From positions 310,001 to 374,000 of the forward strand of contig NZ_QJVJ01000002.1 in the NCBI RefSeq assembly GCF_003217775.1: a stretch of DNA of 64,000 bases. The letters are read 5' to 3'. Source of the stretch: Paenibacillus flagellatus (GTDB taxonomy: Bacteria; Bacillota; Bacilli; Paenibacillales; NBRC-103111). Below, in pieces: positions 1-8,375 of this stretch. Below the pieces are notes generated by a model, which was not told where the DNA came from, did no database searches, and worked only from the letters and a program-made list of their open reading frames with translations. Both the position numbers and the translations under genes were made by a program. Positions within the stretch are counted from its first letter, which is position 1; each line of letters begins with the position of its first letter.

Positions 1-1
1 G

Positions 2-52
2 GAAGAGCTTGAAGCGACATTAAGATCGCGAATGCAAAGGAGAGATAGCTGA
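2..52 (+). CDS. 3' end of an upstream gene (partial)
   Basis: The second reading frame is open from the window edge and ends at a TGA (bases 50-52) that overlaps the ATG of the next gene by one base. The tail is acidic/basic and ends RMQRRDS. Such stop/start overlap is the usual sign of translational coupling, so a co-transcribed gene probably enters from the left. Only 16 codons are visible and the product cannot be named. Confidence 0.4.
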   Translation, partial: EELEATLRSRMQRRDS

Positions 53-558
53 TGCTGCACTGGATGACCGCCGGCACGGAGCAGATGAAGGAGGACGGCG
101 TTCTGTTCATTTGCCGACACGCGAACGACTTGGGGCTCCCGTACAAGTGGAGTACGACCATGAATTTTTTGTATACCACCCTTTACGACTCCGGCCTCAT
201 GATTGCCCGGGATGAGCATGGCGACGTCCGGGGCGTACTGGCATACACGTACGGGACCGGAATGGACAAAGGGGCGGATCGGACCCGGATCGAAGTGGTC
301 CTGCTTTACCTGGAGGCCGATTTCCGCCTAGGAACGAATTTCGTACAGGCGATGCAGGCGATGGTCGAGCGCGAGAGCGAACTGTCCGAGCCGATTCGCG
401 AGGTGGAGTTCTATTGCGCCCCGACGGATGTCCGCAGAAGGCTGTTCGGCAAAATCGCCACCTGCCGCGGAACGAAAGTTCATTCCTGCGGCCCTCTCGA
501 TTTCTACGTCACCACGCCCGATCGAATTCGGGGCTATCTCGCTCGGATCGCAAAGTAA
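52..558 (+). CDS. GNAT-like acetyltransferase-family protein (168 aa)
   Basis: The start ATG follows an AAAGGAG box with good spacing. The protein has the alternating beta/alpha pattern of a GNAT domain: an N-terminal helix pair, a strand carrying GVLAYTYG, a strand around residues 80-90, then a helix with FVQAMQAMVERE and a C-terminal strand pair. I see no clear Q/RxxGxG/A acetyl-CoA loop, so activity is uncertain. It has the same length and the same order of elements as the protein at 863-1369 (for example the FVQAMQ / FVRGLQ helix followed by REVEF / REVRI), which makes the two likely diverged duplicates. Assignment to the GNAT fold is an inference from pattern; the substrate is unknown. 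Confidence 0.6.
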   Translation: MLHWMTAGTEQMKEDGVLFICRHANDLGLPYKWSTTMNFLYTTLYDSGLMIARDEHGDVRGVLAYTYGTGMDKGADRTRIEVVLLYLEADFRLGTNFVQAMQAMVERESELSEPIREVEFYCAPTDVRRRLFGKIATCRGTKVHSCGPLDFYVTTPDRIRGYLARIAK

Positions 559-616
559 TCCGGGGGCATTCCTTGCAGAAGGAAGACGCAAAGGGAGGCG
601 TCTTCGCGCCATGCGG

Positions 617-639
617 AAAAAGACCGGCATCGCTGCCGG
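617..639 (-). terminator. Rho-independent terminator of the 26-codon gene
   Basis: Read on the minus strand, a perfect 6 bp stem (CCGGCA / TGCCGG, loop GCGA) is followed directly by TCTTTTT. It lies 34 bases after the stop of the small minus-strand gene. A second perfect 8 bp hairpin (GAAGACGC / GCGTCTTC, 582-605) lies just beyond it without a T-run on that strand. Confidence 0.7.
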
Positions 640-672
640 CCTCCTTACGGTCCGCTTGCCTGGCGACGAGCT

Positions 673-753
673 TTACGACCGGTCGATCGTTCCGTCATCG
701 CGTCTAGGAATTAAGTCTGGAGCAGCGGGCATATTGCACCCGGATTGTCCCAT
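673..753 (-). CDS. Small 26-residue peptide gene, function unknown
   Basis: The minus strand carries ATG at 753 preceded at 7 bases by GAAGGAGGT, the strongest ribosome binding site in this part of the window. The frame runs 26 codons (MGQSGCNMPAAPDLIPRRDD, then GTIDRS) to TAA. A sigma-A-like promoter with 17-base spacing lies upstream and a terminator downstream, so this is a complete transcription unit although very short. The peptide has one cysteine, a Pro-rich middle and a charged tail, no signal peptide and no membrane helix. It could be a signalling peptide, a leader or a small regulator; I recognise no family. Confidence 0.6.
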   Translation of the reverse strand: MGQSGCNMPAAPDLIPRRDDGTIDRS

Positions 754-784
754 ATCGCTCACCTCCTTCTGCAAATTCAATTTC

Positions 785-813
785 ACTATAAGCGAATAGA
801 CTAGAAATAACAA
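785..813 (-). promoter_or_regulatory. Sigma-A-like promoter of the 26-codon gene
   Basis: On the minus strand TTGTTA (813-808) and TATAGT (790-785) are separated by exactly 17 bases within an AT-rich island that contrasts with the GC-rich surroundings. The start codon of the 26-residue gene lies about 32 bases after the -10 box. Confidence 0.6.
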
Positions 814-862
814 GAAGAAATTCAAAATATTTCAATAAAAGGATAATAGGTGGTGGTTTCGC

Positions 863-1369
863 GTGATTCGATTCGAAGTTTGCACGACAACCGCGCAGTG
901 GGGACGGTTTACCGATTTTTATATCCGGCATCGAACCCGCATTATTCCCTTTTATCGAGTCGGTCTTGCCGTGAAAGACGTAAGGGACTATATGACGGAA
1001 GGCCGGGCGGCCCTCATCCTGAACGAGAACGATTGGGTCGTCGGAATCGGAAGCTTCGTTCTCGGTTTGCAAGAGGATGGGTACAAGGACAAAAACATCG
1101 CGGTACTGGGCAACAGCTTCTTCGTCGAGGAATACCGGAATAACCGGACGTTCGTGCGAGGATTGCAGAAGCTGGCCGAGCAGATCGAGGATGCGAACCC
1201 GCACGTGCGGGAGGTCCGAATTCCTACGGCCGCGGATAACGATTACACGAACCGGCTTTATCGCAAAATGGCGGCCAAGCTCCATACGTACGATTCGAGC
1301 TACGGGAAGGTAAACGTCTACGCGACGTCTTTTCGCGAGTATAAGCAGTTTTGCTCCCGATTTTCGTAA
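863..1369 (+). CDS. GNAT-like acetyltransferase-family protein (168 aa)
   Basis: A GTG start at 863 follows AGGTGGTGG with 6-base spacing. The protein shows a GNAT-like order: an N-terminal helix (TTAQWGRFTDFYI), strand LILNENDWVVGIGSFVLG, strand IAVLGNSFFVEEYRNN, a long helix FVRGLQKLAEQIED, then strands REVRIPT and KVNVYATSF. The FVEEYRNNRTF stretch sits where the acetyl-CoA loop is usually found but lacks the full Q/RxxGxG/A motif. It is the likely paralogue of the 52-558 gene, with the tiny minus-strand gene and an AT-rich spacer between them. Substrate unknown. Confidence 0.6.
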   Translation: MIRFEVCTTTAQWGRFTDFYIRHRTRIIPFYRVGLAVKDVRDYMTEGRAALILNENDWVVGIGSFVLGLQEDGYKDKNIAVLGNSFFVEEYRNNRTFVRGLQKLAEQIEDANPHVREVRIPTAADNDYTNRLYRKMAAKLHTYDSSYGKVNVYATSFREYKQFCSRFS

Positions 1370-1498
1370 ATGGACTCAGACGGTTTCGAAAGCTTCACCC
1401 GATTTTTTCGCCAATGGTTATTGACGGATAGGGTGCGCTTGGAAGTATGCTGGAAGGGCGAGCGGAACTTACGCTCCCGAAAGCGGTGTAATGGAACG

Positions 1499-4400
1499 AT
1501 GAAGACTGGATGGCGGAAATGGCTGGCCTTGCTGCTCGGGCTCGCGGTCATCGCGGGCGCCGGGGGATGGGTGTTCGCCGACACGAAGCGAGCCGAACGG
1601 GATCCGCGGGCCGTCGACGGCGTGCTCGACTTGACGCAGCGGCCCATGCACGAAAACGGCCCCGTCCGGCTGAACGGACGATGGGCATTTTATTGGAACG
1701 AGCTGCTTCCCGCAGCCGAAGGCGGCTCGGAGAGCAGGACGCAGCCGATATTCGCCGAAGTTCCGGGCGAATGGGGCGAGCTCGGATTGCCGGGACGCGG
1801 GTACGCCACCTATCGGCTTGTCGTCCTTACGCAAGGAGACGCCGGTACGCTCTCGCTGCATATTCCCGCAATCGCTCCGGCTTACCGGATTCTGGTCGAC
1901 GGCCGCGTCATCGCGGAGACCGGCGTCGTCTCGTCCGACAGGACGGCCGTACGGGCCGCCTACCGGCCGCAAACCGTTTCGTTCGAGCCGGCGGGGCCGT
2001 CGTTCGAGCTTGCGATCCAGGCGGCCAACGAGCTGTATCCGCGCAGCGGCATCTGGTTCAGTCTGACGCTGGGCAGCGAGTCGTCGATGCTGGCCTTGAA
2101 GGAGCGTACGGAATACGCGGAGATGGCGGTGTTCGGGGGCTGCGCGCTGCTCGGGTTGTATCAGATCGCGCTGTTCCTGATGCGGCGTTCCGAACGATCG
2201 ACCTTGTATTTCGGCTTGTGCTGTTTATTGGGCGCGCTCCGAATCGGGACGGTGGGCGAGATGTACATCGTCCGACTGGACCCGGACGTCGATATTCGCC
2301 TGCTCATACACTTGGAATATTTGACTTATTACGGAGGCGTCACCGCGGCGCTGCTGTTCGTGCGGGAGCTGTATCCGGACGAGTTCCGCCCGGCTGCGAT
2401 CCGGCTGCTGGCCGGCATCGGCTGCGCCTATATCGGAACGGTTTTGCTGCTTCCGACCGAATGGTTCACCCGCTTCCTCGAATCGTACAACTACGTGTCG
2501 CTCGCGAGTTTGGCGTACATCCTGTACGGCTTCGCCCGGGCGTTCTGGCGCAATCGCGAAGGGGCGGCGCTTCAGCTGACCGGCTGGCTTATTTTCGTGG
2601 CCGCGGCGCTCCACGATATTTTGTACAGCAGCGGATACGCCGTCTGGACGGACGTGCAGCTCGTCCCGTACGGCTTCATCGCGCTCGTATTCATCGAAGC
2701 GATGGAGCTCGCCCGCCGGTTTACGAACGCATACCGGATTATCGGCCGCATGTCGGAGCAGCTGATCGCATCGAACCGGATGAAGGACGAATTTTTGGCC
2801 AATACGTCCCACGAGCTGAAAACGCCGCTGCACGGCATCATCAACCTGTCCACGGCGCTGGCCGAGGAAAAGTCGGGGCCGCTGAACGCGTATCAGCGGG
2901 AGCAGCTGGAGGCGGTCGTCTCGGTCGCCCGCCGCATGTCGAACCTGATCAACGACATTCTCGACTGGTCCCGGCTGAAAAACACCGGCATTCAGCTGGA
3001 GTGCGGGCCCGTCGACATTCGGGCCGTCGTATCGGCGCAGCAGGAAGTGTTTCGCCACTATATCGGGGATAAGCCGGTCGAGCTTCGTTTCGATTGGCCG
3101 GATACGCTGCCGGCCGTGCATGCCGACGAGAGCCGTCTGCTGCAAATCGCGTACAATCTGATCGGGAACGCGATCAAATTCACGCCGGAAGGCGAAGTTT
3201 CGGTATCGGCGAGGTCGGAAGGCGGGATGGTGCACTTGGCCGTCTCGGATACGGGAATCGGCATCGAGGCGGATAAGCTGGAGACGATATTCCAATCGTT
3301 CGAGCAGGTGGGCACCTCCGTCGCCCGCGAATACGGAGGAGCCGGACTCGGGCTCGGCATCGCGAGACGGCTCGTCGAGCTGCACGGCGGGCGTATATCG
3401 GTGAAATCGCAGGTAGGCGTAGGCTCCGTCTTCACCGTCACGCTACCGGTCAGCGAGGCCGGCGGCGTGCGGGGCAATCCGCTCCGCCCAAGCGAGGGGG
3501 ACCGCCCGGCGGCCGTTAGGCCGGTCGCGAATGCGGATAAAGCGTTGGCGGCTCCGACCGGCACCGACGGCGGGGCGCGGAAGGAGCGCGTCATCTTGGC
3601 GGTCGACGACGATCCGATCAACTTGCGGGTGCTACAAGCGCTGCTGGCCGACGAGCCGTACGAGCTCGTCGCCGCATCGAGCGGAAGGGAAGCGATCGAG
3701 ACGTTGGAACGGCTGGGAGGCAAGGTCGGTCTGGTCATTCTCGACGTCATGATGCCCGGGCAGTCCGGTTACGAAACTTGCCGGCAAATTCGGCATCGTT
3801 ATCCGCTGAGCGAGCTGCCGATTTTGCTGACGACGGTGCGCAGCGAGCCTACGGATGTGATGGTCGGCTTCGAGGTCGGGGCGAACGATTACTTGACCAA
3901 GCCGTTCCAAGCGTACGAGCTGCGGGCGCGGGCGCGTACGCTGCTGGAGATGAAGCGTTCCGCCGAGGATGCGGTCCGATCGGAGCTCGCCTTCCTGCAA
4001 GCGCAAATCAAGCCGCATTTTCTATACAACGCCCTGAATACGATCATGACGTTCTCGCTGGAAGATCCGCAGACGACGCACGATCTGCTGCTGAACTTGA
4101 GCCGATATTTGCGAGGCAGCTTCGACTTCAAGAGCAAGGACCGGCTGGTGTCGCTGCGCAAGGAGCTGGAGCTGGCCGAGGCGTATCTCCGGATCGAGCG
4201 GGCCCGGTTCGGCGCACGGCTCCGCGTCCGGTTCGAAATCGACGTAGGCGTCGAGTGCATGCTGCCGCCGCTGACGCTGCAGCCGCTCGTCGAGAATGCG
4301 GTGCGGCACGGCATCACGAAAAGGGAGGACGGCGGTACCGTCACGATACGCGCAAGCGCCGAGCCCGGCTTCACGACGCTGACCGTCGAGGATAACGGCC

Positions 4401-4600
4401 CGGGCATGCCGGAATGGGCCCGGACGATCGGATCGGCGGAGCCGAACGGCAGGACCGGCGTCGGATTGCGCAACATTCATCAGCGTATGACGCGGCTTTA
4501 CGGAACGGGGATCGAGATCGAATCGGGAGTCGACGGCGGCACCAAGATCACGATCCGAATCCCCCAAGCCCTTGACGAAACGAAGGAGGCGAGCCGGTGA
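1499..4600 (+). CDS. Hybrid sensor histidine kinase with 7TM-DISM sensor, receiver and second LytS-type transmitter
   Basis: The frame is open from 1370, but the first 43 codons do not look like an N-terminus; ATG 1499 begins MKTGWRKW followed by a membrane helix, so I start there (weak RBS). Order of domains: signal anchor (about 8-27), extracellular DISM-type beta-sandwich (about 50-190), seven membrane helices (about 205-400), HisKA with NTSHELKTPLHGI (His438), HATPase with NAIKF, DTGIGI and GAGLGLGIA, a receiver domain (ILDVMMPG, Asp749), and a second kinase module of the HisK_5/LytS type (QIKPHFLYNALNTI, His840) with its own ATPase (VENAVRHGI). Two transmitters in one protein is unusual. 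The receiver probably couples the two modules. Partner: the overlapping response regulator at 4597. Confidence 0.9.
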   Translation: MKTGWRKWLALLLGLAVIAGAGGWVFADTKRAERDPRAVDGVLDLTQRPMHENGPVRLNGRWAFYWNELLPAAEGGSESRTQPIFAEVPGEWGELGLPGRGYATYRLVVLTQGDAGTLSLHIPAIAPAYRILVDGRVIAETGVVSSDRTAVRAAYRPQTVSFEPAGPSFELAIQAANELYPRSGIWFSLTLGSESSMLALKERTEYAEMAVFGGCALLGLYQIALFLMRRSERSTLYFGLCCLLGALRIGTVGEMYIVRLDPDVDIRLLIHLEYLTYYGGVTAALLFVRELYPDEFRPAAIRLLAGIGCAYIGTVLLLPTEWFTRFLESYNYVSLASLAYILYGFARAFWRNREGAALQLTGWLIFVAAALHDILYSSGYAVWTDVQLVPYGFIALVFIEAMELARRFTNAYRIIGRMSEQLIASNRMKDEFLANTSHELKTPLHGIINLSTALAEEKSGPLNAYQREQLEAVVSVARRMSNLINDILDWSRLKNTGIQLECGPVDIRAVVSAQQEVFRHYIGDKPVELRFDWPDTLPAVHADESRLLQIAYNLIGNAIKFTPEGEVSVSARSEGGMVHLAVSDTGIGIEADKLETIFQSFEQVGTSVAREYGGAGLGLGIARRLVELHGGRISVKSQVGVGSVFTVTLPVSEAGGVRGNPLRPSEGDRPAAVRPVANADKALAAPTGTDGGARKERVILAVDDDPINLRVLQALLADEPYELVAASSGREAIETLERLGGKVGLVILDVMMPGQSGYETCRQIRHRYPLSELPILLTTVRSEPTDVMVGFEVGANDYLTKPFQAYELRARARTLLEMKRSAEDAVRSELAFLQAQIKPHFLYNALNTIMTFSLEDPQTTHDLLLNLSRYLRGSFDFKSKDRLVSLRKELELAEAYLRIERARFGARLRVRFEIDVGVECMLPPLTLQPLVENAVRHGITKREDGGTVTIRASAEPGFTTLTVEDNGPGMPEWARTIGSAEPNGRTGVGLRNIHQRMTRLYGTGIEIESGVDGGTKITIRIPQALDETKEASR

Positions 4601-5727
4601 TTCGAGTCATCGCGGTCGACGACGAGCAGCCGGCGCTGCGCGGAGTCGCGAAAGTGCTGGAGCAAGTGGAGGACGTCCAAGTGGCCGGGCTGTTCGACAA
4701 ACCGGTCGCTTGCTTGGAATACGCCTTAACCGTGCAGGAGCCGATCGACCTCGTCTTGATCGACATGGACATGCCGACGATGCACGGCTTGGAGCTGGCG
4801 GGACGGCTGCGGGAATGCCGGCCGGACATGCATATCGCGTTTCTGACGGCCTATGAGGAATTCGCCAAGGACGCCTTCGACGTAGAGGCGCTCGATTACT
4901 TATTGAAGCCGGTCATGAAGGACGACATCGTCCGTACGATCGAACGGGTTCGCAAGAGAGGCGGGCGCGAAACCGCTGCGGACGCTCCGCCCGAACGGGG
5001 GATCGCCGTCCATCGCATGGGGCCTTTCTCCGTTATGTCGGAGACGGGGGTTCCGATCCGTTTTCGCAATTCGAAGGGGAAGGAGCTCTTGGCTTATTTG
5101 CATCAACATCGGGGCAAGCCGGTCAGCAAGTCGCACATTATGGAGGAGCTTTGGCACGGCCGCGACGTGGAGCGGACGCTGGTCAACCTGCATACGACGG
5201 TTTACCAGCTTCGCAAAGATTTGGAAGCTTGCGGGATCCCCGATCCGATTCAACAGTCGAAAACCGCGGGCGGCAGCTACTGCTTGAATTGGCCGGTCGG
5301 GTTCGACGATGTCGTCGCGTTCGAAACCGAGGTCGAGCGGTTTCGCCAAAGCTTGTCCGTCGTTCATGCGCTTAGAGCCGTTCAATTATACGGCGGGGGC
5401 TACTTGACGGGAAGCGGCTACGGCTGGGCGGCTCCGATGCAGGCGCAGCTGGAGCTGAGCTACGCGATGATGCTCGAAGCGATCGTGAATACGTACGTCC
5501 GGCAGCAGCGTTACGACATCGCGATGAATCCGATGCGGAAATGGGCCGAGCTGCTCCCGTTCAGCGTCAGGCTTCATGCGAAGATGATCGCGCTTCTGCT
5601 GCTGATGAACAGGGAAGAGGACGCGAAGGATTACCATGGGCTCGTTCGGGAGATGCTCGATCCGGAGGACGACTTGTCGGAGCTGGACTGGGATCGGGTA
5701 TCCGCCGATCCGAAGGCGTCGTTTTGA
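4597..5727 (+). CDS. Response regulator with BTAD-type transcriptional domain
   Basis: A GTG start overlaps the stop of the hybrid kinase (GTGA) and follows AAGGAGG. Residues 1-120 form a receiver domain: acidic pair DDE at 8-10, phospho-acceptor Asp in LVLIDMDMPTMHG, and the conserved Lys in YLLKPV. Residues about 140-235 are a winged-helix DNA-binding domain (FRNSKGKELLAYLHQHRGKP, then LVNLHTTVYQLRKDLE), and the C-terminal about 130 residues form the helical bacterial transcriptional activation (BTAD) repeat region found in SARP-like regulators. It is the cognate partner of the preceding kinase. Target genes are not evident. Confidence 0.9.
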   Translation: MIRVIAVDDEQPALRGVAKVLEQVEDVQVAGLFDKPVACLEYALTVQEPIDLVLIDMDMPTMHGLELAGRLRECRPDMHIAFLTAYEEFAKDAFDVEALDYLLKPVMKDDIVRTIERVRKRGGRETAADAPPERGIAVHRMGPFSVMSETGVPIRFRNSKGKELLAYLHQHRGKPVSKSHIMEELWHGRDVERTLVNLHTTVYQLRKDLEACGIPDPIQQSKTAGGSYCLNWPVGFDDVVAFETEVERFRQSLSVVHALRAVQLYGGGYLTGSGYGWAAPMQAQLELSYAMMLEAIVNTYVRQQRYDIAMNPMRKWAELLPFSVRLHAKMIALLLLMNREEDAKDYHGLVREMLDPEDDLSELDWDRVSADPKASF

Positions 5728-5790
5728 GCTTCTGTCACAAAACAAGATCTCATCTCGTTTTATTTGCATAACGAACGAGGAGATGGGAAC

Positions 5791-6966
5791 ATGAACGAAT
5801 GGAAATGCGTCATCGTCGGCGGGGGACATGCGGGGCTTCACGCCGCCAAAACGGTATGGCAATCCGGGACCGCCGACCGGCCCGTTCGAGTCACTGTAAT
5901 CGATAAGCAGCCTTATCACGTGCGTAAAGTGCTGCTGTTCAGGCCTGCGGTCGGCGACGAGCCGATCGCCGTTCCGTGGGAAGCGATATTGCCCGACGGC
6001 GTTCGTTACGTTCGCGGAGAAGCCGTATCCGTCGAAAGCGAGGCCAAGCGTCTTCTGTACCGGGATGCGGAGGGAAACGAGCGCTGGATGGAATACGACG
6101 CTCTGATATGGGCTGCGGGGAGCGTCGTCAACCGGCCGAACCCCGGTCAGGGCGGAATCGCGTTAACCGATCCGGAGGCCGCGGCGAGCATTCGGGAGCG
6201 CTGGTGCGAGAACGTCCGAAAAGCGGCCCTCGAGACCGATCCGGCGGAGCGCGGCCGGCTGCTGACCGTTGCGGTTGCGGGGGCGGGCATAAGCGGGATC
6301 GAAACTTCCGCCGAGCTCGCGCACCGGATGCGGCAAGAGGCGGAATCGCTGGGATTAAGCCCGGATGCGGTCCGGATCTATCTGCTCAACGCGCAGGACC
6401 GGCTTTTTTCGGAAGGGCCGGCGAAGGTGGCGCATAAGCTTGAACGGCTACTGGCCGAATGCGGAGTCACGGTTCTTCACCGGAAAAAGGCTCTGCGCGA
6501 GCATGCCGGACAGCTGATGCTCGAGGACGGCCGGACGATGCCGGTCGGCTTGTGCGTCTGGACGTTAGGCTTGTCGCCCAATCCGATGCTGAGCCGAATC
6601 GGATTGCCGCTTACGCCGCAAGGCCAAATCGCGGTCGACTCCTGCTACCGGGTCCCGGGAATGCCGTTCGTATACGGGATCGGGGACTGCGCGCACATCG
6701 TCGACCCGATCAGCGGCCGGGCGGATCGCATGACGTGCAAGGAAGGAATCGCGCAGGCGTCGCGGCTCGGCAAAATCGTGCAGGCCGACCGGGAGGGGCG
6801 GCCGGCCCCGTCGCACAAGGGCGTCTTCGATTTCTTCTGCATCGGCTTGGGACCGAACCGCGGGTTGACTTGGACCCGCAAGTGGGGGCTCGATTTCGTC
6901 ATCACGGGCAAGTTGGCCTGGAGCATCAAAACGTTCGTTTGGGATCGCGCAAGTATGCTGCGGTAA
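5791..6966 (+). CDS. NAD(P)/FAD-dependent oxidoreductase, type II NADH dehydrogenase-like
   Basis: I take ATG 5791, preceded by GAGGAG, rather than the ATG nine codons upstream. The N-terminus CVIVGGGHAGLHAA is the FAD-binding Rossmann motif; a second nucleotide-binding motif AVAGAGISGIETSAELA (about 161-177) binds NAD(P)H; VYGIGDCAH near residue 292 is the conserved FAD-contact motif of the family. The last 30 residues (GLTWTRKWGLDFVITGKLAW and following) resemble the membrane-associating tail of NDH-2 proteins. It probably passes electrons from NADH to quinone at the cytoplasmic face. It stands alone, with a short spacer after the response regulator and convergent with the next gene. Confidence 0.85.
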   Translation: MNEWKCVIVGGGHAGLHAAKTVWQSGTADRPVRVTVIDKQPYHVRKVLLFRPAVGDEPIAVPWEAILPDGVRYVRGEAVSVESEAKRLLYRDAEGNERWMEYDALIWAAGSVVNRPNPGQGGIALTDPEAAASIRERWCENVRKAALETDPAERGRLLTVAVAGAGISGIETSAELAHRMRQEAESLGLSPDAVRIYLLNAQDRLFSEGPAKVAHKLERLLAECGVTVLHRKKALREHAGQLMLEDGRTMPVGLCVWTLGLSPNPMLSRIGLPLTPQGQIAVDSCYRVPGMPFVYGIGDCAHIVDPISGRADRMTCKEGIAQASRLGKIVQADREGRPAPSHKGVFDFFCIGLGPNRGLTWTRKWGLDFVITGKLAWSIKTFVWDRASMLR

Positions 6967-6995
6967 ACCGATCGTCGCGGCGGTCCCGGCGGTGC

Positions 6996-8375
6996 TTACG
7001 CGTCCTCCCCCCGGTACGGCGCAAACGTATTCGGCAGCGTTACGGTGAACGTCGAGCCGACGCCGAGCTCGCTCGTCGCTTCGATCGTGCCGTTGTGCGC
7101 CTCGACGAGCGCCTTGGCGATGCTGAGGCCGAGGCCGACGCCGCCGCTGAAGCGCGAGCGCGACTTGTCCGCCCGGTACAGCCGGTTGAAGATGTACGGC
7201 AAATCCGTTGCGCTGATCCCGATGCCGTTGTCCTCGCACCGGATGACCGTCCGGTCGGTGCTGTAGGCGACGGCGATGTTCACGCGCCCGCCCTCGGACG
7301 TATACTTGATCGCGTTCGAGACGATGTTGGAGAGCACCTGCACGATTTTGTCCCGGTCCACCTCCGCATAGCACGGGACGTACGCCGGCTCGAACGTCAG
7401 CTTGATGCTTTTGCCGCGCGCGAGCGGCAAAAAATGGGAATGGACGGTGCGCGCGAGATCGACCATATTCGTCCGCCGCACGTTCAGCGAGAACCGGGCG
7501 CTCTCCGCCTCGGACAGCCGCTCCAGGTCGTTCACGAGCCGGGACAGCCGAATCAGCTCGTCGTAGATGTCCTGCAGCCGCTCCGGATCCGGCTCGTACA
7601 AGCCGTCCACGATCGCTTCGATTTGGGTGAGCAGCGTCGTAAGCGGCGTACGCAGCTCGTGCGTCAAATCCTCCATCAGATGGTGGCGCCAATCCTCCTG
7701 CTTCTTCAGCTCCTTCGTCATTTCGTACAGCGTGGCGGCGAGCCGTCTCACTTCCTCCGGCCCTTTCCGCGGCACCTCGAAGTCGCGTTTGCCGTTGCCG
7801 ATTTCGCCCGCCATCCGGTACACCTCGTTCAGCCGTCTCGATAACAACCGCGCGATGAACAGACTGAACAGGACGGAAGCGGCGACGACCCCGATCAACA
7901 GCAGCCGGGAGCGAAGCTCGACCGACTGCTTGAACTCCGAATAGGCGGGCTCCAGCTCGCTGCTGCTCAAAATATAATCCATCCGAATGTAGCCTTGCAG
8001 CTCTCCCTTCGCCGTGTAGGGCACCTCGACCGCGTCGGTAACGGGGACGTTCGCCTTCGCGAACGTATCGAACCACAGCTCGCGCCGGTCTTCGCTCTCG
8101 AACCGCATGACGATGCCGTACAGCGCGGCCCGGCGCTGCAGCCACTGCCGCTGGTCGGCGGTGAGCGGTCCCCGGACGATGCCGTAGCTGCGCATGTCGT
8201 CCATGACGAGATAGCCGTTCTTCTCGATTTGCATCGATTGGAATCGCGAGAACAGATGCTGCCAATTCGTATCGTTCGCAATCGAAAGGAGGATGACGAA
8301 CACGATCGAATAGAGCAGGAAGCTGGCGAACAGCAGGAAGCTCATTTTGCGGAACAGACGGAACAGGCTGCTCAT
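6996..8375 (-). CDS. Sensor histidine kinase (two transmembrane helices, HAMP)
   Basis: Last gene of the long minus-strand sugar operon; its start overlaps the stop of the response regulator gene. Membrane helices at about 10-32 and 156-178 enclose an extracytoplasmic sensor of about 120 residues; HAMP follows (about 178-230). HisKA carries MEDLTHELRTPLTTLL with His239, and the ATPase has NIVSNAIKYT, EDNGIGIS and GVGLGLSIAKALV. It is a standard class I kinase partnered with the OmpR-type regulator upstream. Being inside a carbohydrate ABC operon suggests that it senses the substrate or cell-wall state linked to that transporter (inference). Confidence 0.92.
   Translation of the reverse strand: MSSLFRLFRKMSFLLFASFLLYSIVFVILLSIANDTNWQHLFSRFQSMQIEKNGYLVMDDMRSYGIVRGPLTADQRQWLQRRAALYGIVMRFESEDRRELWFDTFAKANVPVTDAVEVPYTAKGELQGYIRMDYILSSSELEPAYSEFKQSVELRSRLLLIGVVAASVLFSLFIARLLSRRLNEVYRMAGEIGNGKRDFEVPRKGPEEVRRLAATLYEMTKELKKQEDWRHHLMEDLTHELRTPLTTLLTQIEAIVDGLYEPDPERLQDIYDELIRLSRLVNDLERLSEAESARFSLNVRRTNMVDLARTVHSHFLPLARGKSIKLTFEPAYVPCYAEVDRDKIVQVLSNIVSNAIKYTSEGGRVNIAVAYSTDRTVIRCEDNGIGISATDLPYIFNRLYRADKSRSRFSGGVGLGLSIAKALVEAHNGTIEATSELGVGSTFTVTLPNTFAPYRGEDA

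Noticed and set aside
582-639. GACGCAAAG string and paired hairpins considered as a cyclic-di-GMP riboswitch
   Set aside because: The rest of the aptamer consensus is missing, and the hairpins are better explained as the terminator of the small minus-strand gene plus an adjacent inverted repeat.
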